Part shown: positions 7,781 through 15,552 of the stretch, piece after piece
How the letters are laid out: each line of letters starts with the position of its first letter
Numbering within the stretch: position 1 is the stretch's first letter
Origin: an uncultured Muribaculaceae bacterium
GTDB lineage: Bacteria > Bacteroidota > Bacteroidia > Bacteroidales > Muribaculaceae
Direction of reading: 5' to 3'
Length of the DNA stretch: 37,272 bases
Assembly (NCBI GenBank): GCA_902494515.1
Contig: CABUTS010000021.1
Span: 1 to 37,272, forward strand
Translations under genes and position numbers: made by a program
The notes under the pieces: generated by a model
Databases searched by the model: none
Told to the model about the DNA's origin: nothing
What the model saw: the letters and a program-made list of their open reading frames with translations, nothing else

Positions 7781-9961
7781 TTATTGGGTGACGATGGAGG
7801 AGGCGCCGGACTGGGCGCCGACTTCGTCGCCGCGCTTGATTTTCTTGCCGTAACCGAAGGTGTAGGTCGCGGAGATGCTGAACAGACGGGAGAAGGACAG
7901 GTTGTAGTTCTTGTTTTCGCGGGTAACCATCGGGGTGTTCAACAATCCGGTGGATTCGAGGAATCCATCATTGAAGAAATTAGCGGCAGACAGGGCGACA
8001 TTCCAGCTGGAGTTGCCCCAGCCCACTTTGAGCGAATACTGCGGGCGATACTTCGTAACCTGGGTTGTCAGCGGTGACATCTCTTTAACCAGGGCAATGA
8101 CATCCCCGCTGACATAGAACTGCTTTATAGAATAGAAAGCCGCCCCTTTCAGTGTGAACTCCGTGGTATTTGCCCGGTAGAGTCCGGTCGATTTATAGAA
8201 TATTACATCCGGCGTAAAACTGATGTTCATGCGGTTGTTTAAGAAATAGAATCTCAGCGAGGTTCCGACGGTGTACTTATAGAAATCACCGTTGTTTTCA
8301 GGCGAACGAATCACGGCTGTTCCGTTGTTGTAGGGGCTGTAGAAATATAATATGCGGTCATATTCCTGAAGGAGCGACCCGTGAAAGTCCAGAGAGAAGC
8401 GATTTGAGGGGTACCAGCCGTATGATAGGTTGATATCCAGCCTGTTGTAATTTCTCAATAGCGGATTCCCGGTTTCGTACATCATTTCATTGCTTTGCGA
8501 GATGGATTCGACGCGGTTGGAAGCGCCGGGGGCAATTCCGCGGTAGTGAAATTCGAAGTTGACGACGCTTTTGTTATTTATCAGGTACCCCGAGAAAAGA
8601 TACAGTTCCGGGTATAGCTCGGAGGTGTGTTTGCCGTTCATTTCGGTTTTGTCCCAGTTAAGGCCGGCTTCGCCTAAGATTGCGAAATTCGGCAATTGAT
8701 ACTGATAAGTCAGTTCGGCGGAGGAGCTGTAGCGGTGGAACCGGTTGTTGTAGAATCCTAAATTATTAAACTGCCTGACGTTGTTGTGACTCTGGTCATG
8801 TTTAACGTCGAGATTCAGGGAATGATGGCCAAACAGCTTTCGCAGATTGACGCTAAGCTGGGCGCTGTAAGCGTTCTCCTTCCGGTCCGATGCAATGTCC
8901 GGAATTATGAAATTCAGGTTTTTAAAATCACTTTTATTACGGGAGTATTGAAATCCTGGATTCACGCTCAGCGAGAAATTCCGTGGTAAGCTGAAGAAAA
9001 AGTCTCCCTTATAGCTGAAATTATGACTGCGGTAAACGGACTTGGAAGCATAGTTGCCGGTGGAAGGGTCGTATGCAGAGTTATATACCTCTCCGGAATA
9101 TCCGACATTTGGTTCATTCCAAAGACTGTAGCCTAAAGTATTGCGAATCTGGACTTTATCTGTCTGATAGGTAGCACGGAAAGTTACGGGCAGCGTCAGC
9201 TGTTCCAGACGGCCTTTGTCGAAATTCATTTTCCGGTCGATGACGGAAACTTTTCCTTCGCTGTCGGGAATCCGGAATGTGATGTCCTGCTCCGCGCCGT
9301 AATGACTGTCGTTGAAGTAGTTGGCACGTGTGAAGAGGTCGAAAGTCATCTTTTTGTAAGCGAATTTCGAGAAAACAGTGTTGTCAGAGTGGAAAGACCG
9401 TGTGCCGGCATCGCTGGATGAAAGCTTAGTATAGCCGCCATACTCATATTCCTGCACGAAGAAATTCAGCACTCTCTCGGCACCGCGGTAACGGGGGTCG
9501 GAAGGGAATTCCAGATACTCGACCTTGTGGACATCAGCCGTCCTCAACCCCTCCTGGTCCTCAGCCGTTGCGGGCAGATAATTGATAAAAATAGCAATGT
9601 TACGGCCGAAATTGTCGGTGATTGAATTGTTCTGGAGATCCACACGTATTTTTGGAATTGCCATAAATTGCAGAAGCTGAGCCATATTCTGCGCTGCATT
9701 TTTCTGACTCGAAGTCGGAAGATACACGGTTGCAGTCGGAGCCAAACGGGTATTCTCAGCCTCGACGGTCACCTCTCCCAAATCCTTTGACATCAGCGAA
9801 TCCACCAACGCCTGCTGCCGCAGGGAATCAAGCTGCGCCTTGCTCGGCGCCGGGATGGAATCCGACGCGGTAGCCGCGATGCGCCCGGCACTCATGCTAA
9901 AAACACCGGCCGAGATACAAAAGATAGTTGCAATAAAAAGTGTGAGATAGCGATGTGTCAT
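7781..9961 (-). CDS. Outer-membrane beta-barrel receptor-like protein
   Basis: 726 aa with an N-terminal signal peptide. A short plug-like region (about 85-180) contains NMAQLLQFMAIPKIRVD and VHKVEYLEFPSDPRYRGAER, the pattern of TonB-dependent plug domains. A long barrel with alternating aromatic strands follows, like the OMP_b-brl_3 family. It lacks the N-terminal carboxypeptidase-regulatory domain present in its upstream neighbour, which ends 22 bases before it; the two are clearly an operon. No SusD-type lipoprotein accompanies them, so this is not a polysaccharide-utilisation SusCD pair. The ligand is unknown. It is convergent with the PP2C gene. Confidence 0.8.
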   Translation of the reverse strand: MTHRYLTLFIATIFCISAGVFSMSAGRIAATASDSIPAPSKAQLDSLRQQALVDSLMSKDLGEVTVEAENTRLAPTATVYLPTSSQKNAAQNMAQLLQFMAIPKIRVDLQNNSITDNFGRNIAIFINYLPATAEDQEGLRTADVHKVEYLEFPSDPRYRGAERVLNFFVQEYEYGGYTKLSSSDAGTRSFHSDNTVFSKFAYKKMTFDLFTRANYFNDSHYGAEQDITFRIPDSEGKVSVIDRKMNFDKGRLEQLTLPVTFRATYQTDKVQIRNTLGYSLWNEPNVGYSGEVYNSAYDPSTGNYASKSVYRSHNFSYKGDFFFSLPRNFSLSVNPGFQYSRNKSDFKNLNFIIPDIASDRKENAYSAQLSVNLRKLFGHHSLNLDVKHDQSHNNVRQFNNLGFYNNRFHRYSSSAELTYQYQLPNFAILGEAGLNWDKTEMNGKHTSELYPELYLFSGYLINNKSVVNFEFHYRGIAPGASNRVESISQSNEMMYETGNPLLRNYNRLDINLSYGWYPSNRFSLDFHGSLLQEYDRILYFYSPYNNGTAVIRSPENNGDFYKYTVGTSLRFYFLNNRMNISFTPDVIFYKSTGLYRANTTEFTLKGAAFYSIKQFYVSGDVIALVKEMSPLTTQVTKYRPQYSLKVGWGNSSWNVALSAANFFNDGFLESTGLLNTPMVTRENKNYNLSFSRLFSISATYTFGYGKKIKRGDEVGAQSGASSIVTQ

Positions 9962-9983
9962 TGTATAATACTATTAAGTCGTT

Positions 9984-12353
9984 TTACAGTTTCAGGAGCG
10001 AGGAGCCGTTGTCGGAGTTGTGGAGGCCGCGGCGTCCGGTGCGGAAGATCGAGCCGAAATCGGCCGAATAGCTGACTGTGAAGACTGCCATGTTGGCGTT
10101 GCTCGAGATATGACGGTAGCTGGTGCCGGGGTTAGCGGGGGAATAATCCCATCTGTAATACTTTGTGCCTGCGGTCTCAAACATATACATCCATGAGGCA
10201 GCGAGAGTCCAGTGTTTGTCGGGACGATACTGAAATTGCAGCATATCGGAGTTTTCTTCTTTGGATACACGGGTACCGTAGAGGTTCTTGCCGGGGAATT
10301 TGCGGTAATAAGAGATTGTGAACGGACCTTTCGACCACCACAGATTTATGCTGCCGCTGAGGGAGGTAAGCTCTTCCGACCACCCTGCACCCCGCGAGCT
10401 GTCATGCTCCAGAAAGATCTTTCCGTTAAATCCGAAACCGTGGAAATCGGGGATATTGATGTTGGCCGAGAGAAGGAAGTTCTGCTGATGGTCGAAATTC
10501 AGCGACTGATTCATGAACATCCGGTCCCCCAGATAGCGCACATAGCTCTGCCAGGGGTTATTTATACGGAAATATTGCGCTCCCAGACCGCCGCGTATCT
10601 TCTTGTAATTGAAGTTCGTCCCTACGGCATAGTTGAAGTATTCAGCCACTTTCAGGTCGGGATTACCATTGGAAATGATATAGGGTGTGGTCTGCTGCGG
10701 ATAGTCGGTCAGCGACGAAAGCCCGGGGATCGACGGACGGTAACTGAAATTGCCGTAAAGGCTCCACCGGTCGCTGACATTCCAGTTGACCTGCGCGCTC
10801 GAAAGGTTGCGGATGAAATGGCGTTTGTTGAGGTCGTTTTTGACCCAGAACATCTTCATGCCGGTGGAGAGGGAGATGTAGACCTTGCGGATTTGCTGGC
10901 CGTATTGCAGGTAGACATAGTTGTTGTTCTCGGTCAGCACCGGTTTGTAATTGTTGTCGAGGTAGAGGTTTGTGGAGCGGGAGATGGTATTCTGGTACCC
11001 GGCTGAGAGGCTTGCATTGAAATCGAACTGACGGGAGTAGGAGACTTCGGAAATCAGCGACCGGCGGCGGTTGTCGGCGTCCATGATGTAGTCGGTATCG
11101 TCGCCCGAGGGGTACAGATAGAGATAGCTGCGGCGGTAATCGTCGGACGAAAGGGTCCCTACGACCTGCGCCTCGAGGGTGTTGTTGCCGCCGAATTCAT
11201 GGTGCATGAACAGGTCGAGCGACGGGGTGGAGCTATTGGACTTCGTGTGGGATTCCGTTTTGTAGTCACCCATGAAGGAATCGTTGGTGGTTTTGTGGCC
11301 CGTCGATTGGTGCTCCATGATTCCGGCGTTGAAAGTCGCGGAAAAATATGTGGTGGTTTTGGGCTGATACAGGTATTTGAACGACACATTATGCGACTGA
11401 TAGTAGAACGGGGTGCGGCTGTTCTCCAGAAGGTCGACACGGAAATCCGGAGCGATGTATGATGAGCTTGCGGTATCGAAGCAGCGGCTGTAACAGCGCC
11501 AGCTCCCGTCGTATCTGAGTGTGAACTGCGAGGGTCCCTGATGATAGGAGCTCTGGAGCTGACCGTCGAGAAATCCGGTGAAAGGGCAGTCACGCAGCCA
11601 GGCGAAGATCGAGCCGCCGTCGGTGCGCTTTTTCAGGATGATGTTCAGGTAGCCGGAGTTACCCTTGTCGGCATAACGCGCCGGGGTGAAACGGGAGTAT
11701 TCCACGCGCTCTATATCTTTCGGATGCAGCGCGTTGAAATCGCTCAGCGTGGAGGGTACGCCGTTGATAAGGATTACCGGCGAGCCGCCGTCGACTGAGA
11801 TCGAGCGGTTGATCGGGTTGGCCTCCAATCCGGCCAAAGGGAGCTTCTGGAAAAGGCTGACGGCGGTCGGCGAGGCTTTCACCTCCGATGGGGAAGGGTA
11901 CACTATGGTGCGGCCACGCGAGTCGGTGAACGTCTGATGCGTCACCTCCACCTCTCCGAGAGCAATACCCTCGCTGAGATACACCGTTCCGATATTCAGG
12001 TCATGGTCATTCGAGGGAATCACGATTTCGGCGGGCGCATAGCCGATCATCTCGACCGACACAATCGCCTGATGCTTCTCATCTTTTGCGGTTGCCAGCC
12101 GAAACGACCCTTTATCATCTGTTACGGACGACACAATAACTGCCGAATCCACGCTGAGGCGGCAGACCGCCCCCACGATAGCCGTGGAGTCGCTTTCCGA
12201 CAGCACCTGACCCGTTATAACCCTGGCCTGGGATGCAAAGCATCCCGTTGCCAACATTCCAAACAACAACAGCTTCCGAGCCGCCATTCCAGACAACAAC
12301 AGCTTCCGAGCAGCCATCAAACCGGAGAGAAAACCTTTTCGCGCTACAGACAT
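9984..12353 (-). CDS. TonB-dependent-receptor-like outer-membrane protein
   Basis: About 789 aa from ATG 12353. After an export signal comes a carboxypeptidase-regulatory-like beta-sandwich (VITGQVLSESDSTAIVGAV onward, about 80 residues), then a plug-like domain with SLFQKLPL, ISVDGGSPVILINGVPS and DIERVEYSRFTPARYADKG, then an OMP_b-brl_3-like barrel. The frame extends to 12377, but its first codon there is TTG. ATGs at 12353, 12317, 12287 and 12257 all lie in a signal region that contains a tandem duplication, so the exact start is uncertain. It is the first gene of a two-gene operon whose upstream DNA has been split by an insertion sequence. Confidence 0.8.
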   Translation of the reverse strand: MSVARKGFLSGLMAARKLLLSGMAARKLLLFGMLATGCFASQARVITGQVLSESDSTAIVGAVCRLSVDSAVIVSSVTDDKGSFRLATAKDEKHQAIVSVEMIGYAPAEIVIPSNDHDLNIGTVYLSEGIALGEVEVTHQTFTDSRGRTIVYPSPSEVKASPTAVSLFQKLPLAGLEANPINRSISVDGGSPVILINGVPSTLSDFNALHPKDIERVEYSRFTPARYADKGNSGYLNIILKKRTDGGSIFAWLRDCPFTGFLDGQLQSSYHQGPSQFTLRYDGSWRCYSRCFDTASSSYIAPDFRVDLLENSRTPFYYQSHNVSFKYLYQPKTTTYFSATFNAGIMEHQSTGHKTTNDSFMGDYKTESHTKSNSSTPSLDLFMHHEFGGNNTLEAQVVGTLSSDDYRRSYLYLYPSGDDTDYIMDADNRRRSLISEVSYSRQFDFNASLSAGYQNTISRSTNLYLDNNYKPVLTENNNYVYLQYGQQIRKVYISLSTGMKMFWVKNDLNKRHFIRNLSSAQVNWNVSDRWSLYGNFSYRPSIPGLSSLTDYPQQTTPYIISNGNPDLKVAEYFNYAVGTNFNYKKIRGGLGAQYFRINNPWQSYVRYLGDRMFMNQSLNFDHQQNFLLSANINIPDFHGFGFNGKIFLEHDSSRGAGWSEELTSLSGSINLWWSKGPFTISYYRKFPGKNLYGTRVSKEENSDMLQFQYRPDKHWTLAASWMYMFETAGTKYYRWDYSPANPGTSYRHISSNANMAVFTVSYSADFGSIFRTGRRGLHNSDNGSSLLKL
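12255..12314 (-). repeat. 30-bp tandem duplication in a signal-peptide region
   Basis: Two adjacent 30-bp units (12255-12284 and 12285-12314) differ at only a few positions. They encode two consecutive copies of MAARKLLL(S/F)G in the export signal of the receptor gene. The duplication preserves the frame and supplies an extra in-frame ATG. Confidence 0.85.
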
Positions 12354-12355
12354 AA

Positions 12356-12406
12356 TTGAAATGATATTAATGAGCAAAAATTTGCTTAATAGTTGAAATG
12401 ATATTA
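12356..12406. repeat. 37-bp tandem repeat split by the insertion sequence
   Basis: Unit 1 occupies 12356-12392. Unit 2 begins at 12393 and is interrupted after 12406; it resumes beyond the element at 13631-13658. The common core is ATGATATTAATGAGCAAAAA. The interrupted unit carries the 9-bp target duplication of the element. Confidence 0.8.
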
Positions 12407-12467
12407 TTTAGTAGATGACAAAAAATGAATTTTGTCGGTTATATTATTGATTTTAAATTGGTTAACT

Positions 12468-12499
12468 CTTGCAAAAGTCCCTGAAAATTAGTAACTTTA
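12468..12499 (+). promoter_or_regulatory. Transposase promoter
   Basis: CTTG at 12468-12471, 20 bases, then TAACTTTA at 12492-12499, 25 bases before the transposase start. It is a near-consensus Bacteroidetes promoter inside the element. Confidence 0.55.
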
Positions 12500-12523
12500 A
12501 AGAAAAGTTTGACCGCTTTTTCC

Positions 12524-13630
12524 ATGAAAGTTACGACAACTCCCGGGGACTGCGACAAAGTTAATAAAATCGTCCCTATTATGCAAGAGCATCTTGGCCC
12601 GGTAATGAATCTTGCCCGCATAAAATTGCTTGCGTTTGTCCTTCACGCCCTTTGTGTTGTACAGACGGTCAGCCTCCACAAGATAGCGTCGGCGATGCCT
12701 ACGACCGTAGAACGTGACTCCAACCTTCGACGTCTGCAGAGGTTCCTTGCAGGATATGCTCTCAATCTTGACATTATCGCCAAAGTGATATTTGCGCTTC
12801 TGCCAGTCAAGACAGGACTGGTTCTGAGCCTTGACCGCACCAACTGGAAATTCGGTGAGGTCAACATCAATATCCTCATGCTTGGAGTGACACACAAAGG
12901 TGTCGCATTCCCATTACTCTTTACTATGCTCGACAAGCGCGGCAACTCCAATTGGAAAGAAAGGACTCGATTGATTGATAGATTTATACGACTTTTCGGG
13001 GACGAGTGTATCGATTCCCTTGTCGCTGACCGCGAGTTTGTCGGCAAGGAGTGGGTCGAGTATCTCAACAACAGACGCATCAGATACTACCTGCGAATCA
13101 AGCAGAATTTTTGGCTGCGTAATCCCAAATCCTCCGAGGATGTAAGGGCTTGGCATATGTTTCACGGGCTCAAGCTCGGACAGGAGCGTGTCTACGACAA
13201 GCTGTTCCTCCTCAAAGGGGAATATGTCTACATTGCAGGTGCCATGCTGAAAAACTCCGACGGTGTGCCTGAGTTGCAAATCCTGATTTGCTACAACCGT
13301 CCTGAAGCTGCCGTGGCAACCTACAAACAACGCTGGCAGATTGAGACATGCTTTCGCACCATGAAGTCCTCCGGATTCAACATCGAGGACACCCACCTGC
13401 GTGACATCGACCGCATCGCACGTCTGACGGCGATGGTCTGCATGGCATTGGTATGGGCGTATCTCGTTGGCGAACACAAGGATATGAATGTTAAAGCTAT
13501 CAAAATATTGAAACACGGCAAGCGAGCCAAATCGCTGGTAAAGTATGGTTTGGAAGAAATCGCAAACGTGCTGCTCAGACCTCTCTACAAACCGAAATTC
13601 GATGTTTTCAAATTTTTGTCATGTACTTAG
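12524..13630 (+). CDS. IS4-family DDE transposase
   Basis: 368 aa from ATG 12524; an in-frame TTG 15 bases earlier is less likely. It cuts and joins the ends of the surrounding element. The DDE triad is visible: first Asp in LSLDRTNWKFG, second in LVADREFVG, and Glu in the IS4 signature YKQRWQIETCFRTMK, which fits Y-x2-R-x3-E-x6-K exactly. The N-terminal third is helical and DNA-binding in the family. The gene is uninterrupted and of full length, so the element may still be active. The coding sequence runs to the last base of the right terminal repeat. Confidence 0.93.
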   Translation: MKVTTTPGDCDKVNKIVPIMQEHLGPVMNLARIKLLAFVLHALCVVQTVSLHKIASAMPTTVERDSNLRRLQRFLAGYALNLDIIAKVIFALLPVKTGLVLSLDRTNWKFGEVNINILMLGVTHKGVAFPLLFTMLDKRGNSNWKERTRLIDRFIRLFGDECIDSLVADREFVGKEWVEYLNNRRIRYYLRIKQNFWLRNPKSSEDVRAWHMFHGLKLGQERVYDKLFLLKGEYVYIAGAMLKNSDGVPELQILICYNRPEAAVATYKQRWQIETCFRTMKSSGFNIEDTHLRDIDRIARLTAMVCMALVWAYLVGEHKDMNVKAIKILKHGKRAKSLVKYGLEEIANVLLRPLYKPKFDVFKFLSCT

Positions 13631-13758
13631 ATGATATTAATGAGCAAAAAATTGCTTATCCGTTTTTCCGCAAAATAAACAAATTTTTGTCCTCATGTCA
13701 ACCCCCATTGATTATCAACCCCTTACGCGCCCCCAACTGTCCGTTTTCGGACACTTCC

Positions 13759-13920
13759 CCAAAATCCCGCCTCTTCCCCGCCTACGGAGGTCGTGAATTC
13801 TCCACCCGCAGCCTCCGCCGCATGATGCAGTTTGCACAATCTATGCCCGACTTACAAATTGTGTCGACAGTGTCGACACAATTGTCATGGTCTCATGTTC
13901 AAGAAACTCCGCCTCTACAG
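13759..13920 (+). pseudogene. Remnant of a DUF1016/YhcG-type PDDEXK nuclease gene
   Basis: The translation of this stretch contains AYGGREFSTRSLRRMMQFAQ and then QIVSTVSTQLSWSHVQE. These match the most conserved part of the DUF1016 N-terminal domain (YG..FS..NL..M..F, then STLS.QLSWSH). Homology fades after this: the C-terminal nuclease domain is absent, and upstream sequence in the frame is not family-like. It is a fragment of about 54 codons, not a working gene. It lies between the IS4 element and the AbiE pair, so this is probably an old defence-type accessory site that has been repeatedly remodelled. The rest of 13631-14041 holds no other gene that I can support. Confidence 0.7.
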
Positions 13921-13983
13921 TCTATAAGGATGGGATGCACAGCAAAACATTCCGCTGCCAACAAGTGTTTTTTCGTCAAAATA

Positions 13984-14016
13984 TTACTGCACTTTCAATT
14001 ATTTGCAGTAACTTTG
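13984..14016 (+). promoter_or_regulatory. abiE promoter overlapped by an inverted-repeat operator
   Basis: TTACTGCA at 13984-13991 and TGCAGTAA at 14004-14011 form an 8-bp dyad with a 12-base spacer. The right arm runs directly into the -7 element TAACTTTG (14009-14016). A protein bound to the dyad would block the promoter. AbiEi proteins are known to bind inverted repeats in their own promoter, so autorepression is likely. Confidence 0.65.
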
Positions 14017-14041
14017 TGATGTGAATTAATAATATGTCCAT

Positions 14042-14599
14042 ATGATAGCTTCAGCAACAGGAATAATCAGGACTAACCGTAGGAATAACAAGGAGTATCG
14101 TAAACTCCTACATGCGGCTAAGTCCGGCGAAGTAATAAAGATGCGTAACGGTTTGTATATTGATGCCGATGCTGCAATGTCAGACCTCATCGACATTAAA
14201 GCCATCGTACCCGGAGGAATATTGTGCATGTATTCGGCCTGGAGCTATTACAGTCTCACAACCCAAATTCCTGATGCTTTCTATATCGCAGTAGAGCGTT
14301 CGCGCAAAATTCGACTTGCTGCGTTTCCGACAATCAAACTGGTTTTTGAGTCAGAAAAGATTCTTAATATCGGCCATACAACCATTACCAGAGGACCGAT
14401 TACGGCTGACATCACAGACCTTGAACGTTCTGTCTGTGATGCTGTCAAATACCGCAACAAAATAGGAATTGATGTAATGGCTGAAATCCTCGATAATTAC
14501 CTTAAAAAATCAGACCGAGATATCACGCGCCTCTACCGTTACGCTAAATCTCTAAGAATAGCGAATATTCTTTCCACCTACCTCGCCGTGAAAATATGA
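14042..14599 (+). CDS. abiEi: AbiEi-family antitoxin (type IV toxin-antitoxin)
   Basis: 185 aa. The N-terminal winged-helix part (about 1-60) ends in the family hallmark of a short beta hairpin, VIKMRNGLYIDAD. The middle contains GGILCMYSAWSYYSLTTQIP and ITDLERSVCDAVKYRNKIG, which match the AbiEi C-terminal antitoxin domain (D.ERT..D..ky). It represses its own operon and offsets the AbiEii toxin without forming a stable complex, as known for the family. The stop codon overlaps the toxin start (ATGA), the usual arrangement. The local base composition is more AT-rich than the thiamine genes next door, which suggests acquisition. Confidence 0.88.
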   Translation: MIASATGIIRTNRRNNKEYRKLLHAAKSGEVIKMRNGLYIDADAAMSDLIDIKAIVPGGILCMYSAWSYYSLTTQIPDAFYIAVERSRKIRLAAFPTIKLVFESEKILNIGHTTITRGPITADITDLERSVCDAVKYRNKIGIDVMAEILDNYLKKSDRDITRLYRYAKSLRIANILSTYLAVKI

Positions 14600-15468
14600 T
14601 GTCAGAACTAAAAAATATTTCAAGGTCTGTCCGCGACCGTTTGCTCAACATTAGCAAAGGGGATAATAAGTCATTCCAGCAACTGATTGTACGCTATTGC
14701 CACGAACGGTTGCTCTACCGCCTGTCAGTCAGCGACTTTCAAGAAAAGTTTATTTTGAAAGGGGGAGCCTTGCTTTATGCCTACGAAGAATTCACACCCC
14801 GTCCGACTGTCGACCTTGATTTCATGGGTCATAAAATCAGCAACGAAAAAAACAACATCATCAATTCTTTCCGTCAAATTATCGTCACTGATGCCCCGGA
14901 TGATGGCATTATTTTCCATCCCGAAACCATCGAGGCAACAGATATTACAGTAGATAAAAAATATCCCGGAATAAGACTAATATTTCTCGCTACCATCGGT
15001 ACCTATCGCCAGAAACTGACAATCGATATTGGTTTCGGCGACGTAATCATTCCGCAGCCCATCCGTATCGAATATCCAATTTTATTTGGTAACATGACGC
15101 AGCCATGTATACTTGCCTATTCATTGGAAACAGTGGTTGCTGAGAAATTTCAGTCGATCATTGACAAGGGTCTGGCAAACAGCCGAATGAAAGACTTCTT
15201 TGATATATACCGGATTTTGAAAGCTCACAGTTTTGACCCAACAGAACTTCAGCAGGCAATCAACGCAACCTTTGATAACCGAAATACAAAACACACCATC
15301 AATCATGTTTTCTTTGAACCCTCTTTTGCAGAAGATACTGTACTGCGTCAAAGATGGCAAGCATTCATTTCGCGTCTGAAGATTACCGACCTGACATTTG
15401 GGGAAGTAGTGACATTTATATCGTCGCGACTGAAACCGTTTTGGGACAATCTTGGCAATAGCAAATAA
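14596..15468 (+). CDS. abiEii: AbiEii-family nucleotidyltransferase toxin
   Basis: 290 aa of the DNA polymerase beta-type nucleotidyltransferase fold. Key motifs: FILKGGALL at 52-60, PTVDLDFMG with the metal-binding D73 and D75, and AEKFQSIIDKG and SRMKDFFDIY in the helical half, all standard AbiEii landmarks. In characterised systems the toxin modifies tRNA acceptor ends or otherwise stops growth, giving phage resistance by abortive infection. The catalytic residues are intact and the length is normal, so the pair is probably functional. Start ATG 14596 overlaps the antitoxin stop by 4 bases. Confidence 0.9.
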   Translation: MMSELKNISRSVRDRLLNISKGDNKSFQQLIVRYCHERLLYRLSVSDFQEKFILKGGALLYAYEEFTPRPTVDLDFMGHKISNEKNNIINSFRQIIVTDAPDDGIIFHPETIEATDITVDKKYPGIRLIFLATIGTYRQKLTIDIGFGDVIIPQPIRIEYPILFGNMTQPCILAYSLETVVAEKFQSIIDKGLANSRMKDFFDIYRILKAHSFDPTELQQAINATFDNRNTKHTINHVFFEPSFAEDTVLRQRWQAFISRLKITDLTFGEVVTFISSRLKPFWDNLGNSK

Positions 15469-15472
15469 TCAC

Positions 15473-15508
15473 AAAGTTACTGCACTTATGAATATTTGCA
15501 GTAACTTT
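15473..15508. repeat. Second copy of the abiE dyad element, downstream of the operon
   Basis: AAAGTTACTGCA at 15473-15484 and TGCAGTAACTTT at 15497-15508 form a perfect 12-bp dyad with a 12-base spacer. The sequence closely matches the operator/promoter at 13984-14016 in the same orientation and includes a TAACTTTA. It begins 5 bases after the toxin stop codon. Confidence 0.75.
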
Positions 15509-15552
15509 ATGACTTTTACGAGTAATGATTTAACTTGGGAATTAATGCGCGT

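Larger units (their letters stand above)
12407..13630 (+). mobile_element. IS4-family insertion sequence, 1224 bp
   Basis: The ends are imperfect inverted repeats of about 18 bp sharing AGTA(G/C)ATGACAAAAA (left 12407-12424, right complement 13613-13630). The 9-bp sequence ATGATATTA flanks both sides directly (12398-12406 and 13631-13639), as expected for target-site duplication. A single intact transposase gene fills the element and its stop codon is the last three bases. Confidence 0.85.

Noticed and set aside
7781..12353. SusC/SusD-type polysaccharide-utilisation locus.
   Set aside because: There is no SusD-like lipoprotein, no glycoside hydrolase and no sensor in the neighbourhood. The barrels are of the smaller OMP_b-brl_3 type.
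13857..13883. Perfect 13-bp dyad (AATTGTGTCGACA / TGTCGACACAATT) considered as an operator for abiE.
   Set aside because: It lies within the surviving DUF1016 motif and encodes QIVSTVSTQL, so coding constraint explains it. It is also over 120 bases from the abiE promoter, which has its own dyad.
13621..14019. A 132-codon open frame as an intact gene.
   Set aside because: Only about 54 codons in the middle match a family. The first codons are the end of the transposase in another frame and the flanking IS repeat, and the end runs through the abiE promoter.
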